Part shown: positions 33,411-42,560 of the stretch, piece by piece | Layout of the letters: each line of letters begins with the position of its first letter | Numbering within the stretch: the first letter of the stretch is position 1 | Source of the DNA: Bacteroidales bacterium | GTDB taxonomy: Bacteria > Bacteroidota > Bacteroidia > Bacteroidales > UBA932 | NCBI GenBank assembly: GCA_024401695.1 | Contig: JAKSKN010000002.1 | Span: forward strand, 186,001-250,000 | Direction: 5' to 3' | Length of the DNA: 64,000 nucleotides | The notes under the pieces: model-generated | What the model saw: only the letters and a program-made list of their open reading frames with translations | The model's database searches: none | Told to the model about the DNA's origin: nothing | Made by a program: the position numbers and the translations under genes

Positions 33411-34395
33411 GCTCAAGACAGTTGTTGCCCTGCTCCTGCTGGCCTGTAAGGCGCTCATCTGCAGCGCAAACGACCAGGCTGATACATATAAACTGACATA
33501 TCTTGTTGACGGCAAGCCATATCATACTGAACATCTTGCGGCTGGTGCCGCCATTGTCCCGATCCCATATCCCGTCAAGGATGGGTATGTGTTCACGGGA
33601 TGGCGGAATCTTCCTTCCACTATGCCGGACAGGAACATCGAGACCGGTGGCTCGCTCCTTCTTGAGAGGTATTCCGGAATCACCCCGATGAAGGAGGTGA
33701 AAGTGGACTCCGTTATGTACAAGCTCGCAAATATGACAGTCGAGGACTATCGGAATCTCAGGCTGCCGTCTCTTGACGAACTGTTTGAGAATGCACGCCA
33801 ATCTGCTTTAGTCAGGGCACATGAATATGACGTGGATTACTATTCCGGCGACATCAAGACGGCAAAGAGACAGCCGCTGTCGTGGGTAAGGCTTGTCGGT
33901 ACGTACAGCTACGGCAACACGGATCTGGCAGCGATTCTCGTTTCCGAGACGACTTATCAGGTATGGCAGCAGAATTCCTCCCGTCAGAAGAGTATGTTCT
34001 ATAATATAGGCGCCACAATCAGCATCCCGCTCATAGATATATTCAACACCAATAACAAGGTGAAGCAGGCGAAAAGCAGGGCGGAGCAGGCCAGGGCGCA
34101 ACAGGAATCGGAGCTGGATCTGGTCAAGGAACGCATCGTTTCCCTATATTGCAATATCATAGAGAATATTGCCAATCTTCCGGAGGCGTTCGAGGCTATG
34201 GTAGTTGCCAAGGCTCAGTACGAGACTGCCGAGAATGAGTTCATAAACAACCATCTGGACGCCCAGGCCCTTTACCAGAGCCGGTCTTTCGCCAAGGTCT
34301 CGAAAATGGATTTCGAGAAGGTGAAGAGTGAACTCAACGAGTCGCTGCTCATACTTGAAATCATCTCCTGTACCCCTATTGTTTCTTCGAAATAA
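33403..34395 (+). CDS. Half-length TolC-like outer-membrane protein with N-terminal Flg_new-type domain
   Basis: A 330-residue exported protein. After a signal peptide (MNKLKTVVALLLLACKALICSA) comes a beta-grasp segment (about 29-72) with YKLTYLVDGKPYHTEHLAAG and YVFTGWRNLP, typical of the InlB/Flg_new repeat. The rest (about 95-325) resembles one TolC repeat: a first helix LPSLDELFENARQSALV, an amphipathic strand region around LVGTYSYGN and NIGATISIPLIDIF, then long heptad-rich helices (KQAKSRAEQARAQQESELDLV). Full TolC proteins have two such repeats in about 430 residues. No Wza-type export protein is encoded in this cluster, so this protein may be the outer-membrane export component. It overlaps the priming transferase gene by 8 bases. 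Confidence 0.75.
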   Translation: MNKLKTVVALLLLACKALICSANDQADTYKLTYLVDGKPYHTEHLAAGAAIVPIPYPVKDGYVFTGWRNLPSTMPDRNIETGGSLLLERYSGITPMKEVKVDSVMYKLANMTVEDYRNLRLPSLDELFENARQSALVRAHEYDVDYYSGDIKTAKRQPLSWVRLVGTYSYGNTDLAAILVSETTYQVWQQNSSRQKSMFYNIGATISIPLIDIFNTNNKVKQAKSRAEQARAQQESELDLVKERIVSLYCNIIENIANLPEAFEAMVVAKAQYETAENEFINNHLDAQALYQSRSFAKVSKMDFEKVKSELNESLLILEIISCTPIVSSK

Positions 34396-34404
34396 CACTT
34401 TCCT

Positions 34405-36555
34405 ATGAAGGTAATCCAATACATTCTGAAGATCCTTTTCAAGAGTAGGTGGTGGCTTCTGGGCATTTCGTTCGCTGCCGCTATCGTCGTTTATGTATAT
34501 ATGTCGATGCAGCCGAAGATTTACAAGTCCGACACTACCATCTACACGGGCATTGTGTCCGGGTATGACGTCTTGTCTTCTTCCAACGGCAACCAGGACT
34601 GGATGGCAGTAAACAATGCCATCGACAACCTTATCAGTATTGTCAAGGCGGAATCGACTTTGGAAAATGTCTTCCTGCGCCTGCTTGCAAGGAATCTTAT
34701 CAATCTCGACCTCAATAAGGATAATGAATATCAGACCGTCGCATCATCACACGCTCTTGCTGAAGCAATCTCGCCTGAGATTTTCGACCTTGTTGTGGTG
34801 GATTCGGAAGAGGAAACCTTCTACAACCTGCGAGACTTTTATGACAGCAACCTGACGAATTCACTGCAGCAGATGTTCCATTGGGATGACAGGCACTACA
34901 GTTACAAAGCCCTCTCCTCAGTGGAAGTCGGACGAATAGGAAACAGTGACATGATAAGCATTTCCTATAAGAATGATGACCAGTACATTGTTTTCAATAC
35001 GCTTAATCTTATTGTCGAGGAGTTTATCGAGCAGTATGTAGCTCTTCGTTATGAACAGACCAACGAAGTCGTCGGATATTTCGAGAGCGAATTGAACGTC
35101 ATCCGCGCCGAACTTGACGAAAAGGAAAAAATACTGACCAGTTATAATACCAGCAACCAGATTATCAATTTCGATGAACAGACAAAGCAGGTGGTCGAGA
35201 GAAGCAATGAAATCGATGTTGCCATCGAAGAGGTATCAAGGGCACTCACCGGCGCCGAGAATCACCGCAAGCTCCTCGAAGAGAAGATGGGTGTAGCTAC
35301 CGAACTATATAAGAACAACGCAGATTTCATAGAAAAGATTCACGACATATCATCTCTCTATTCACAGGATTCGAAGGTTATGGATGCGGATGAAAAGGGG
35401 AGATTGTCGGGAATGATCAATGCCGAGACCGCCAATCTCCGTAGCATAACAGGCAATATTTCGGCCAGCAAGCACACAAAAGAGGGCCTTTCTGCCGAGT
35501 CCATGGTGTCGGATTGGCTGAATGCTGTTCTTGATGAGGCCAAGGCCAAGGCTGAACTCGAAGTCCTGATGCAAAGCAAGGCTGCGACGAAAAAAGAGGT
35601 TGCCAGGTATTCTCCTGTGGGTTCGTCGCTCAAGCGCCAGAACCGCGACATCAATTTTTCGGAACAGAATTATATTTCAAACCTGCAGTCGCTTAATGAG
35701 GCTCGTCTCCGTCAGAAGAATCTCCAGCTTACATCGGCTACCTTCAAGACCCTGACCCCTCCGACAATAGCCGTTACCCCGGAAAGGACGAAAGTCAAGC
35801 TTTATACGCTGATTGCTTTCATCCTGGCATTTATGCTCCTTGCAATCGTAGAGATAATCGCAGAATTGCTCAATCAGAAGCCATATGACAGACTTGCTGC
35901 TGAGAAGATTCTCAAGCTTCCCGTTCTCGGTGCTCTGCCGATGAACGGGCATCGGGAGTTCGATGATACCTGTGAAGAGTTCGCTCTGAATCAGCTCGGC
36001 AATTCAGTATTGAATTTCTTCGATAGGACAAAGTCCAACAATATCGTCAACATCATCAGTCTTGACAAGGAAGAAGGCAAGTCATACATCGCGGAAGGTC
36101 TGAGAGATTACTTCGAGAAACTTGACACGAAGCCGGCCGTTGTTTCCTGGAACAAGGATTTCGACGCCTCGTCCAAATATTACCTTATGTCAAGCTCCAT
36201 CTACGATTTTGCCATTAACGAGGACAATGCGGAACTTTTGTCGGAAGCGGCTGCAATCATCGTGGAATACCCTCCTGTCCGCAATGTCCCGTTCCCTACG
36301 AAACTCCTCGCCAGCGCAGCCATCAATATTGTGGTAGTTGATGCCGAGCGGAGCATCAACGGTATTGATCATATTCTGCTGAGACAGCTTCGCGAATATG
36401 ACAAGAAGCAGAATCTCTACGTTATCCTGAACGGTGCCGATAAAGATTCCGTCGGACTCTTTACCGGCATACTCCCGCCATACACCACAAGGCATAAGAT
36501 CAGATTCTCGATGTGGAATCTCGGCAGTACTGACGCTTCCTTCAACAGGGGTTGA
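34405..36555 (+). CDS. Polysaccharide co-polymerase (Wzz/Wzc-like) with degenerate kinase domain
   Basis: Inner-membrane protein that controls chain length and export of the polymer. TM1 (about 14-34) is followed by a large periplasmic part with coiled coils (EYFESELNVIRAELDEKEK-like helices, about 60-460), TM2 near 466-488, and a cytoplasmic P-loop domain (about 500-716). In this domain only GKS of Walker A remains (SLDKEEGKSYIAEGL); the Walker A' region reads PAVVSWNKDFD without its Asp-x-Asp, Walker B is AAIIVEYPPV with Glu for Asp, and the last 20 residues contain no Tyr, so the tyrosine-rich tail of BY-kinases is missing. It is likely inactive as a kinase. It lies 9 bases after the TolC-like gene, and Wzy follows after 2 bases. 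Confidence 0.88.
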   Translation: MKVIQYILKILFKSRWWLLGISFAAAIVVYVYMSMQPKIYKSDTTIYTGIVSGYDVLSSSNGNQDWMAVNNAIDNLISIVKAESTLENVFLRLLARNLINLDLNKDNEYQTVASSHALAEAISPEIFDLVVVDSEEETFYNLRDFYDSNLTNSLQQMFHWDDRHYSYKALSSVEVGRIGNSDMISISYKNDDQYIVFNTLNLIVEEFIEQYVALRYEQTNEVVGYFESELNVIRAELDEKEKILTSYNTSNQIINFDEQTKQVVERSNEIDVAIEEVSRALTGAENHRKLLEEKMGVATELYKNNADFIEKIHDISSLYSQDSKVMDADEKGRLSGMINAETANLRSITGNISASKHTKEGLSAESMVSDWLNAVLDEAKAKAELEVLMQSKAATKKEVARYSPVGSSLKRQNRDINFSEQNYISNLQSLNEARLRQKNLQLTSATFKTLTPPTIAVTPERTKVKLYTLIAFILAFMLLAIVEIIAELLNQKPYDRLAAEKILKLPVLGALPMNGHREFDDTCEEFALNQLGNSVLNFFDRTKSNNIVNIISLDKEEGKSYIAEGLRDYFEKLDTKPAVVSWNKDFDASSKYYLMSSSIYDFAINEDNAELLSEAAAIIVEYPPVRNVPFPTKLLASAAINIVVVDAERSINGIDHILLRQLREYDKKQNLYVILNGADKDSVGLFTGILPPYTTRHKIRFSMWNLGSTDASFNRG

Positions 36556-36557
36556 CA

Positions 36558-38024
36558 ATGCTGGCACTCGTAGGGAAGCAGAAGAAAAGACCGATCGCAG
36601 CAGCCATCCTGGCAATCGCTGCGGTCTTTGCCATTTGCTATGGCATCATAACCGATTCTCTTGCCCTTTCAGCTGTCATTGCTCTCGCTCCGGTGATAGG
36701 TGTCATTCTTGTCATCTCGTTCGAAGAACGGAAATACGCCCTGATGGTTCTGATATTCTTGAGTTTCTTCATTCCGGTCGCCTCTCACTATATATACAAC
36801 GCACCTCTTGGCGTGGTCATGGACGCGATGATTGTATTCAATCTTTTCGTAATCCTCAGCAATATGCTGACCAAGAACATAGTTCTCAACAACGTGTCAT
36901 ACGACGTCCTGTTTATGATTTCGCTCTGGTTCCTATATTGTTTCCTGCAGTTGCTGAATCCCAAGATGATAACCACGGATGCCTGGATGTCAAGCATAAG
37001 GAGCATGGCCATCTATTTCTTCTTGATATTTCTGATCACTCAGCTTGCGATTAATTCTTTCCAGGACTTGAAGCACATTATGGTGCTTGTGTCCATACTC
37101 GTTATCATTTCGGCGTTGAAGGCCATGTACCAGATGTATGTCGGCTTTACGCCCGGTGACAGATACTTTCTCAATGTATTGGATGGCCGTCGTACCCACA
37201 TCATTTTCTATGGGACGCGGTATTTCTCCATATTCTCCGATGCGGCGAATTTTGGCGGATGTATGGGAATGACCCTTGCCGTGTATCTGATTCTCGGTTT
37301 CCACACGAAACGATGGGGGCCGAAAATCTATTGGTGGATCGTGGCCGGTCTCTCCTGCTACGGAATGTTCGTTTCCGGCACCCGAAGCGCCCTGGTGGTG
37401 CCTGTCGCCAGCATCTTGCTGTATCTTGCGCTTATCAAGGACTGGAAGAAGATGATACCGCTGTCGCTTCTTCTTGGTACTGTAATCAGCCTTCTGGCGT
37501 TTACTACGATTGGTGAGAGCTATACGTCCATCCGAAGGGCCCGTACCATTTTCCACAGGGAAGAAGACCAGTCCTACCTTATCAGAAAACAGAATCAGGA
37601 AACCCTGAAGACATATATGAAAGAACTTCCTTTCGGCAACAGCCTGGGGATGAGTGCGGGACGTGGCAAGGAATATGGGGACGTGTCTCCGATTGCCGGT
37701 ATCCCTACCGACTCCTGGTTTGTCCAGCTATGGGTTGAAACGGGTGTCGTGGGCATATCAATCTATTTCCTTGTTCTCTTCTATATGTTTGTCAAGGGAG
37801 GAATAATTGTGTTCTTCCGGCTCAAGGACCCGGAGATCAAGGGCTATGCCGCGGCATTGCTGTCGGGCATAGCGGGTTTGTTCGTCATGTCGTCGAACAA
37901 CGAGGTGTTCTCACAGTTGCCGAACGGGGTTCTGGTGTATGTATTTTTCGGGATGTTGTTCCTCTGTCCTCATTTCGACAAGGAAACCGAAGCAGGGAAA
38001 TTGGATGATGGCCAGCAAAAGTAA
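36558..38024 (+). CDS. O-antigen polymerase/ligase family membrane protein (Wzy-like)
   Basis: Inner-membrane protein with about ten to twelve predicted TM helices, matching the O-antigen ligase/polymerase family that joins lipid-linked repeat units in the periplasm. Visible features are the paired N-terminal helices (PIAAAILAIAAVFAICYGI), a large periplasmic loop in the second half (ESYTSIRRARTIFHREEDQSY to PTDSWFVQLWVETGVVG) with the family-typical Arg residues and the DSWFVQLWVETG segment, and the SGTRSALVVP motif. ATG at 36558 is two bases after the previous stop; an in-frame TTG lies two codons earlier. 488 residues. Which sugars it joins cannot be told. Position after the co-polymerase supports polymerase rather than ligase. 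Confidence 0.88.
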   Translation: MLALVGKQKKRPIAAAILAIAAVFAICYGIITDSLALSAVIALAPVIGVILVISFEERKYALMVLIFLSFFIPVASHYIYNAPLGVVMDAMIVFNLFVILSNMLTKNIVLNNVSYDVLFMISLWFLYCFLQLLNPKMITTDAWMSSIRSMAIYFFLIFLITQLAINSFQDLKHIMVLVSILVIISALKAMYQMYVGFTPGDRYFLNVLDGRRTHIIFYGTRYFSIFSDAANFGGCMGMTLAVYLILGFHTKRWGPKIYWWIVAGLSCYGMFVSGTRSALVVPVASILLYLALIKDWKKMIPLSLLLGTVISLLAFTTIGESYTSIRRARTIFHREEDQSYLIRKQNQETLKTYMKELPFGNSLGMSAGRGKEYGDVSPIAGIPTDSWFVQLWVETGVVGISIYFLVLFYMFVKGGIIVFFRLKDPEIKGYAAALLSGIAGLFVMSSNNEVFSQLPNGVLVYVFFGMLFLCPHFDKETEAGKLDDGQQK

Positions 38025-38910
38025 AATATCGATAATAAGCGTCAACTACAACGGTCTCGACCTTACTTGTGCAATGATTGATTCTTTGCACAAAAACGTT
38101 TCGTACCCCATTGAAATCATAGTGGTTGACAATGGCTCTAAAGTTGACGAAGCGTCGGTTCTTTCTGAAAGATATCCCGACGTCAAGGCTGTCAGAAGTG
38201 AGGAGAATCTAGGGTTTGCCGGAGGGAACAATCTTGGTGTAAAATATGCCACGGGCGATTATTTTTTCTTTCTGAACAACGACACTGAGATATACGAAGA
38301 CCATCTGGACAAGATTGTCGAAGATTTCGAAAGGCTTCCGAATCTCGGTATGGTGGGACCGAAACTCCGTTTTTGGGCAGGCACGCAGCCGATTCAGTTC
38401 GCGGGGTACACCGAGATGAAAGGCATAGCGATGAAAAATGACCTGATTGGGTTCAAGCACGAGGATGACGGCAGTTTCGACACTCCGGCCGTGACACCGT
38501 TTGTCCATGGCGCCGCCATGGTGGTCAGCCGAAAGGCTTTTGAGGACGTGGGCCCTATGCCTGAGTGCTACTTCCTCTATTTTGAAGAGCTGGACTGGGA
38601 CTTGATGTTCACACGCAAGGGTTGGACACTTTTCTATGAGCCCGCCCAGACGGTTTTCCACAAGGAAAGCGCGACTACAGGCCAGGAGAGCCCTCTCCGC
38701 TCTTATTACATGACACGCAACAGGCAGCTCTTCGCATATCGTAATTACACCGGGGCGAAGCGCTTGCTGGTCATTGCATACGCAAGGTATTTCTCTGGTG
38801 CGAAAAGAACGCTCAAGGCCCTTCTCCACCGCAGATTCGACATCATCAAGTCAATTGCCCGCGGCAACCGCGACTTCATCAAAATAAAGAACAAATGTTG
38901 CTCAGAATAA
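38008..38910 (+). CDS. Family 2 glycosyltransferase (rhamnosyltransferase-like)
   Basis: Cytoplasmic GT-A enzyme that adds a sugar to the lipid-linked repeat unit. ISIISVNYNGLDLTCAMIDSL opens the nucleotide-sugar fold, EENLGFAGGNNLGVKYATGDY and FFLNNDTEIYEDHL carry the Asp-rich metal site, and MVVSRKAFEDVGPMPECYFLYFEELDW has the catalytic-base region common to WbbL-like rhamnosyltransferases. About 300 residues. Two adjacent Met codons (38005, 38008) can start it, overlapping the Wzy gene by 17-20 bases. Donor and linkage are unknown. Confidence 0.9.
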   Translation: MASKSKISIISVNYNGLDLTCAMIDSLHKNVSYPIEIIVVDNGSKVDEASVLSERYPDVKAVRSEENLGFAGGNNLGVKYATGDYFFFLNNDTEIYEDHLDKIVEDFERLPNLGMVGPKLRFWAGTQPIQFAGYTEMKGIAMKNDLIGFKHEDDGSFDTPAVTPFVHGAAMVVSRKAFEDVGPMPECYFLYFEELDWDLMFTRKGWTLFYEPAQTVFHKESATTGQESPLRSYYMTRNRQLFAYRNYTGAKRLLVIAYARYFSGAKRTLKALLHRRFDIIKSIARGNRDFIKIKNKCCSE

Positions 38911-40040
38911 TAATATGGGTATTGCTTGCGTGGCTTGCGATTCCGGTATTGTATTTTCTGACATTCGCATTGGCCGCAAGATTCCGCCGCAAACAGATTG
39001 CGCCGGTTGGGACACGCAGGCGCAGATTCACCATTCTCATCCCGGCCTATCACAGCGACTCCTGCATCATCGATACGACAAGGGCTGCGCTTGACCAGGA
39101 TTACCCGAAGGAGCTCTTCTCCGTAGTGGTAATCTCCGACGGCATGCGGCCGGAGACAGTCGCCGCACTCCGCGAGTCGGGCGCTGAAGTTCTGGAGGTC
39201 GTCTTCGAACAGAGTTCCAAAGCCAAGGCGCTGGCAGCCGCCGTTGACAGCCTTGGCCCTGATGCCGCAGATGCCGTTGCCATTCTTGATGCCGACAACC
39301 TTGCGTCACCGAGTTTCCTCTCATCCATTGATGACGCGATGTGCGCGGGTGCGCGTGCGATACAGGCGCACAGGACTGCGAAGAATGAGGATACGCCTGT
39401 CGCCGTGATTGATGCCGTTTCGGAAGAAATCAACAATTCCATTTTTCGCAGCGGCCACTGCGCCCTGGGCATCAGTTCCGCCCTCATCGGATCCGGAATG
39501 GCCTTCGAATACGTATGGTTTGCGGACAATGTCAAGAAATTCACCACTTCCGGCGAAGACAAGGAGATGGAACTTCAGCTCCTGCGTGACGGCATATTCG
39601 TGGAATATCTTGAAGATGAGAAGGTCCTGGACGAAAAGACGCGTACCCGGCAGAATTACGCCAAACAGCGCAGGCGCTGGATTGCTTCGCAATACAACCT
39701 TATGTCAGATGCAATAAGAAATTTCAAGGATGTGAAAGACAAGACAGGATACGCCGACAAGTTGTTCCAGTGGTGCTTCCCGCCAAGGATGATTCTGATC
39801 GGTGCGATTCCTTTCCTTGCCCTGCTGCTCACGGTTTTCGGCTCGCCGCTTGCCCTGTGGTGGTGGATTCTGACTGCGCTCCTGGTCATTGCGCTGCTGA
39901 TGGCCATGCCTCGCGGGTCAATCAATGGAAATTTCTTCAAGGCATTGCTCAGGGTGCCTGCCCTGGCGTTCACGGCGGTTGCCAATGTCTTCAGGATAAA
40001 AGGAACAAAGGATACATTCATTCACACTGACCACAAATGA
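38895..40040 (+). CDS. Membrane-bound family 2 glycosyltransferase
   Basis: Processive-type GT-A enzyme with one N-terminal TM helix (about 3-28) and two C-terminal helices (about 293-340). Motifs are FTILIPAYHSDSCIIDTTRAAL, VVVISDG, AVAILDADNLAS (the DxD-like metal site), TSGEDKEMELQLLRDG (catalytic Asp) and QRRRW of the QxxRW kind, in the order seen in cellulose/hyaluronan-synthase-like enzymes. 381 residues. It overlaps the previous transferase by 16 bases and the next by 4. It could extend the repeat unit at the membrane; the sugar is unknown. Confidence 0.88.
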   Translation: MLLRIIIWVLLAWLAIPVLYFLTFALAARFRRKQIAPVGTRRRRFTILIPAYHSDSCIIDTTRAALDQDYPKELFSVVVISDGMRPETVAALRESGAEVLEVVFEQSSKAKALAAAVDSLGPDAADAVAILDADNLASPSFLSSIDDAMCAGARAIQAHRTAKNEDTPVAVIDAVSEEINNSIFRSGHCALGISSALIGSGMAFEYVWFADNVKKFTTSGEDKEMELQLLRDGIFVEYLEDEKVLDEKTRTRQNYAKQRRRWIASQYNLMSDAIRNFKDVKDKTGYADKLFQWCFPPRMILIGAIPFLALLLTVFGSPLALWWWILTALLVIALLMAMPRGSINGNFFKALLRVPALAFTAVANVFRIKGTKDTFIHTDHK

Positions 40041-41134
40041 GAATAGCCATTGAAGCGCAGCGCATTTTCAGGACAAAGAAGCACGGAATGGATTTCGTGG
40101 TGCTGGAAATGATCCGATGCCTGCAGAAAATCGACCACAAAAACGAATACTGGGTGTTTGTCGCTCCCGGTGATGACGTTTGCCTTGAGGATACCGGCAA
40201 TTTCCACATCGTCACACTCAAAAGCGGGTTCTACCCGCTCTGGGAACAGATACTCCTGCCACGGGCCGCACGCCGCGTCAAGGCCGACATCCTTCACTGC
40301 ACCAGCAATACGGCTCCGCTGTTCCCCGGGGTGCCGCTGATGCTGACGCTCCACGACGTGATAGCACTTGAGAAACTTACCGACCGCAACAGCTCGACTT
40401 ACCAGAACCTGGGCCGGGTGTACAGCCGTTTCGTAATCCCTAAGGTCATTGGAAAATGCCGCAAGGTAGTGACCGTATCGGAATATGAGAAGGAGCATAT
40501 CGTAAGCGAGACAGGCCTCTCTCCGGACAAAGTAATAGTCAACTACAACGGCTACGGCACCGAATTCAACAGTTCCGTCGCGTCCGACGATAGGAATTAC
40601 CTGCTATTCTTCGGTGCGCCTACGCCGAAAAAGAATATGAAGGGCACACTTCTGGCGTATTCGCGCTATCTGGATAAATCGGAGAAAAAGTTGCCTCTGA
40701 GAATCGCGGACTGTGATATGTCCCTTGTGACGTCGATGCTTGCAGAAATCGGTTGCTCCGGCATCGAAGAGCATATCGAGTGTCCGGGATATATCCCGCA
40801 TTCCGAGTTGCCTGCGACTTTCGGACACGCGTCTGCATTCCTTTACACCTCGCTGCGTGAGAGTTTCGGCATCCCGCAGCTGGAAGCTATGGCCTGCTGC
40901 ACGCCGGCTGTGATTTCCAACACTTCGGCACTCCCGGAAATTGCAGGCGAAGGCGCTCTTCTGGTAGATCCGCTCGATGCCGACGGCATCGCGGATATGC
41001 TTGTCCGTCTTGAAACGGACGAGCCGTTCCGCAGGAAGGCGGTCGAATACGGGCAGGAAAGAATAAAGAAGTTCTCCTGGGAACTTACGGCAAAGAAAGC
41101 ATTGGAGATATATGAATCTGAAGGACGATCTTAA
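40037..41134 (+). CDS. Family 4 glycosyltransferase
   Basis: Cytoplasmic GT-B enzyme. The N-terminal half starts MRIAIEAQRIFRTKKHGMDF and includes ADILHCTSNTAPL and LTLHDVI; the donor-binding half has LLFFGAPTPKKNMKGTLLAY, a CPGYIPHSELPATFGHASAFL segment and the EX7E motif in ESFGIPQLEAMACCTPAVISN, ending in RIKKFSWELTAKKALEIYE. 365 residues. The start overlaps the previous gene by 4 bases, and its end overlaps the flippase gene by 23. Retaining transfer within the repeat-unit assembly is expected from the family. Confidence 0.92.
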   Translation: MRIAIEAQRIFRTKKHGMDFVVLEMIRCLQKIDHKNEYWVFVAPGDDVCLEDTGNFHIVTLKSGFYPLWEQILLPRAARRVKADILHCTSNTAPLFPGVPLMLTLHDVIALEKLTDRNSSTYQNLGRVYSRFVIPKVIGKCRKVVTVSEYEKEHIVSETGLSPDKVIVNYNGYGTEFNSSVASDDRNYLLFFGAPTPKKNMKGTLLAYSRYLDKSEKKLPLRIADCDMSLVTSMLAEIGCSGIEEHIECPGYIPHSELPATFGHASAFLYTSLRESFGIPQLEAMACCTPAVISNTSALPEIAGEGALLVDPLDADGIADMLVRLETDEPFRRKAVEYGQERIKKFSWELTAKKALEIYESEGRS

Positions 41135-42560
41135 GACGGGAGTACTGTACACCTCGCTTGCGAAATTCGCGGGGATATTCATTACTCTGGGCGTGTCCGC
41201 CGTGCTCGCCAGGCTGTTCACGCCTGAGGAGTTCGGCATCATCAACATAGCCACCGTCTTCATAGCCTTTTTCAGTGTATTCAGCGACCTGGGGCTTGGT
41301 CCGGCCGTCATTCAGAAGCGGGATCTGACCGGCGATGACCTCCGCGGCGTATTTTCGCTTACCATCTGGACTGCAGTTATACTGGCTCTGGTCTTCCTTG
41401 CGGCGGCAGTCCCGATAACCAACTTCTACGATGGGGGGCCGCAGCTCCGCAACGTGTTGCTCATTCTCACCGCCAACCTGTTCTTCAACACCCTGAATAT
41501 GGTTCCGAATGCGCTTCTCCTGAAGGAAAAGCGTTTCAAGTTCGCCGCTGTCCGCCAGCTTGCGGTGCAGCTGGTCTGCGGAGCCGCGGCAATCGTGGCC
41601 GCGCTTCTGGGGATGGGAATATATGCGCTGACAATCAATCCCGTGTGCTCAAGCATAGCGATTTTTGTAATCAATTATTGGCAGCACCCTCTCAAGCCCC
41701 GGTTCAATCCCGGGATGGATACGGTCAGGAAGGTCTTTTCTTTTTCAGCATTCCAGTTCGGATTCCAGATTGTCAACTATTTCAGCCGCAACCTTGACAA
41801 ACTTCTGATGGGACGCTACATCAGCATGGCTGACCTGGGCTATTACGACAAATCCTATCGTCTGATGATGATGCCGCTGCAGAACATTTCGTTCGTGCTT
41901 ACGCCGGTGATGCATCCTGTTTTCGCACAGATTCAAGATGATAAACGGCATATCGCCAGTGCCTACATAAGGGTAATCAAGCTCCTCGCGTACATAGGCT
42001 TCCCGCTCACGGCGGCGATGTACTTCATGTCATCGGACCTCATACTCTTCTTCTTCGGCGACCAATGGGGCCCGTCGGTACCTTGTTTCAAGATATTGTC
42101 CCTGTCCGTGGCATTCCAGATAATCTCGTCCTCCTCCGGAGCCGTGTTCCAGGCCTCCAACGATACAAAGAGGCTGTTCGGCTGCGGAATCTTTACTGCG
42201 ATCACGATGATAGGCGCCATCTGCACAGGTATCTTCGCGTTCCACGATACCAGGATGGTCGCCACCTGCCTCTGTATCGCATTCGCCGCCAACTTCGTCC
42301 AGTGCTACTGGTCGCTGTTCCGGGGCACGCTGAAATGCGGGTGGAGGGAATTCTGGAAGACTCTTGTCGGACCTTTCGCCCTTGCTGTCATCCTGGCCGC
42401 CGCCCTATGGGGCCTGTCATTCGCAATCAAAGGAATAACCAACCACTTTGTGGCTCTTGTAATATATACGGCGGTAAGTGTCGCCATCTCACTTGCTTTC
42501 GTCCAACTTACCGGAGAATATGACATTTTAACAAAAATCAAAGCAAAACTATGCCGATAG
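41112..42560 (+). CDS. Lipid-linked oligosaccharide flippase (Wzx-like, MOP superfamily)
   Basis: Inner-membrane transporter with about fourteen TM helices that moves undecaprenyl-linked repeat units to the periplasmic face. The start MNLKDDLKTGVLYTSLAKFAG and ARLFTPEEFGIINIATVFIAFF are typical, as is the mid-protein FSFSAFQFGFQIVNYFSRNLDKLLMGRY with its conserved Asp and Lys. 482 residues, normal size. It overlaps the GT4 gene by 23 bases and the acyltransferase gene by 10. Together with the Wzy-like gene and the co-polymerase it defines a Wzx/Wzy-dependent pathway. Confidence 0.93.
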   Translation: MNLKDDLKTGVLYTSLAKFAGIFITLGVSAVLARLFTPEEFGIINIATVFIAFFSVFSDLGLGPAVIQKRDLTGDDLRGVFSLTIWTAVILALVFLAAAVPITNFYDGGPQLRNVLLILTANLFFNTLNMVPNALLLKEKRFKFAAVRQLAVQLVCGAAAIVAALLGMGIYALTINPVCSSIAIFVINYWQHPLKPRFNPGMDTVRKVFSFSAFQFGFQIVNYFSRNLDKLLMGRYISMADLGYYDKSYRLMMMPLQNISFVLTPVMHPVFAQIQDDKRHIASAYIRVIKLLAYIGFPLTAAMYFMSSDLILFFFGDQWGPSVPCFKILSLSVAFQIISSSSGAVFQASNDTKRLFGCGIFTAITMIGAICTGIFAFHDTRMVATCLCIAFAANFVQCYWSLFRGTLKCGWREFWKTLVGPFALAVILAAALWGLSFAIKGITNHFVALVIYTAVSVAISLAFVQLTGEYDILTKIKAKLCR

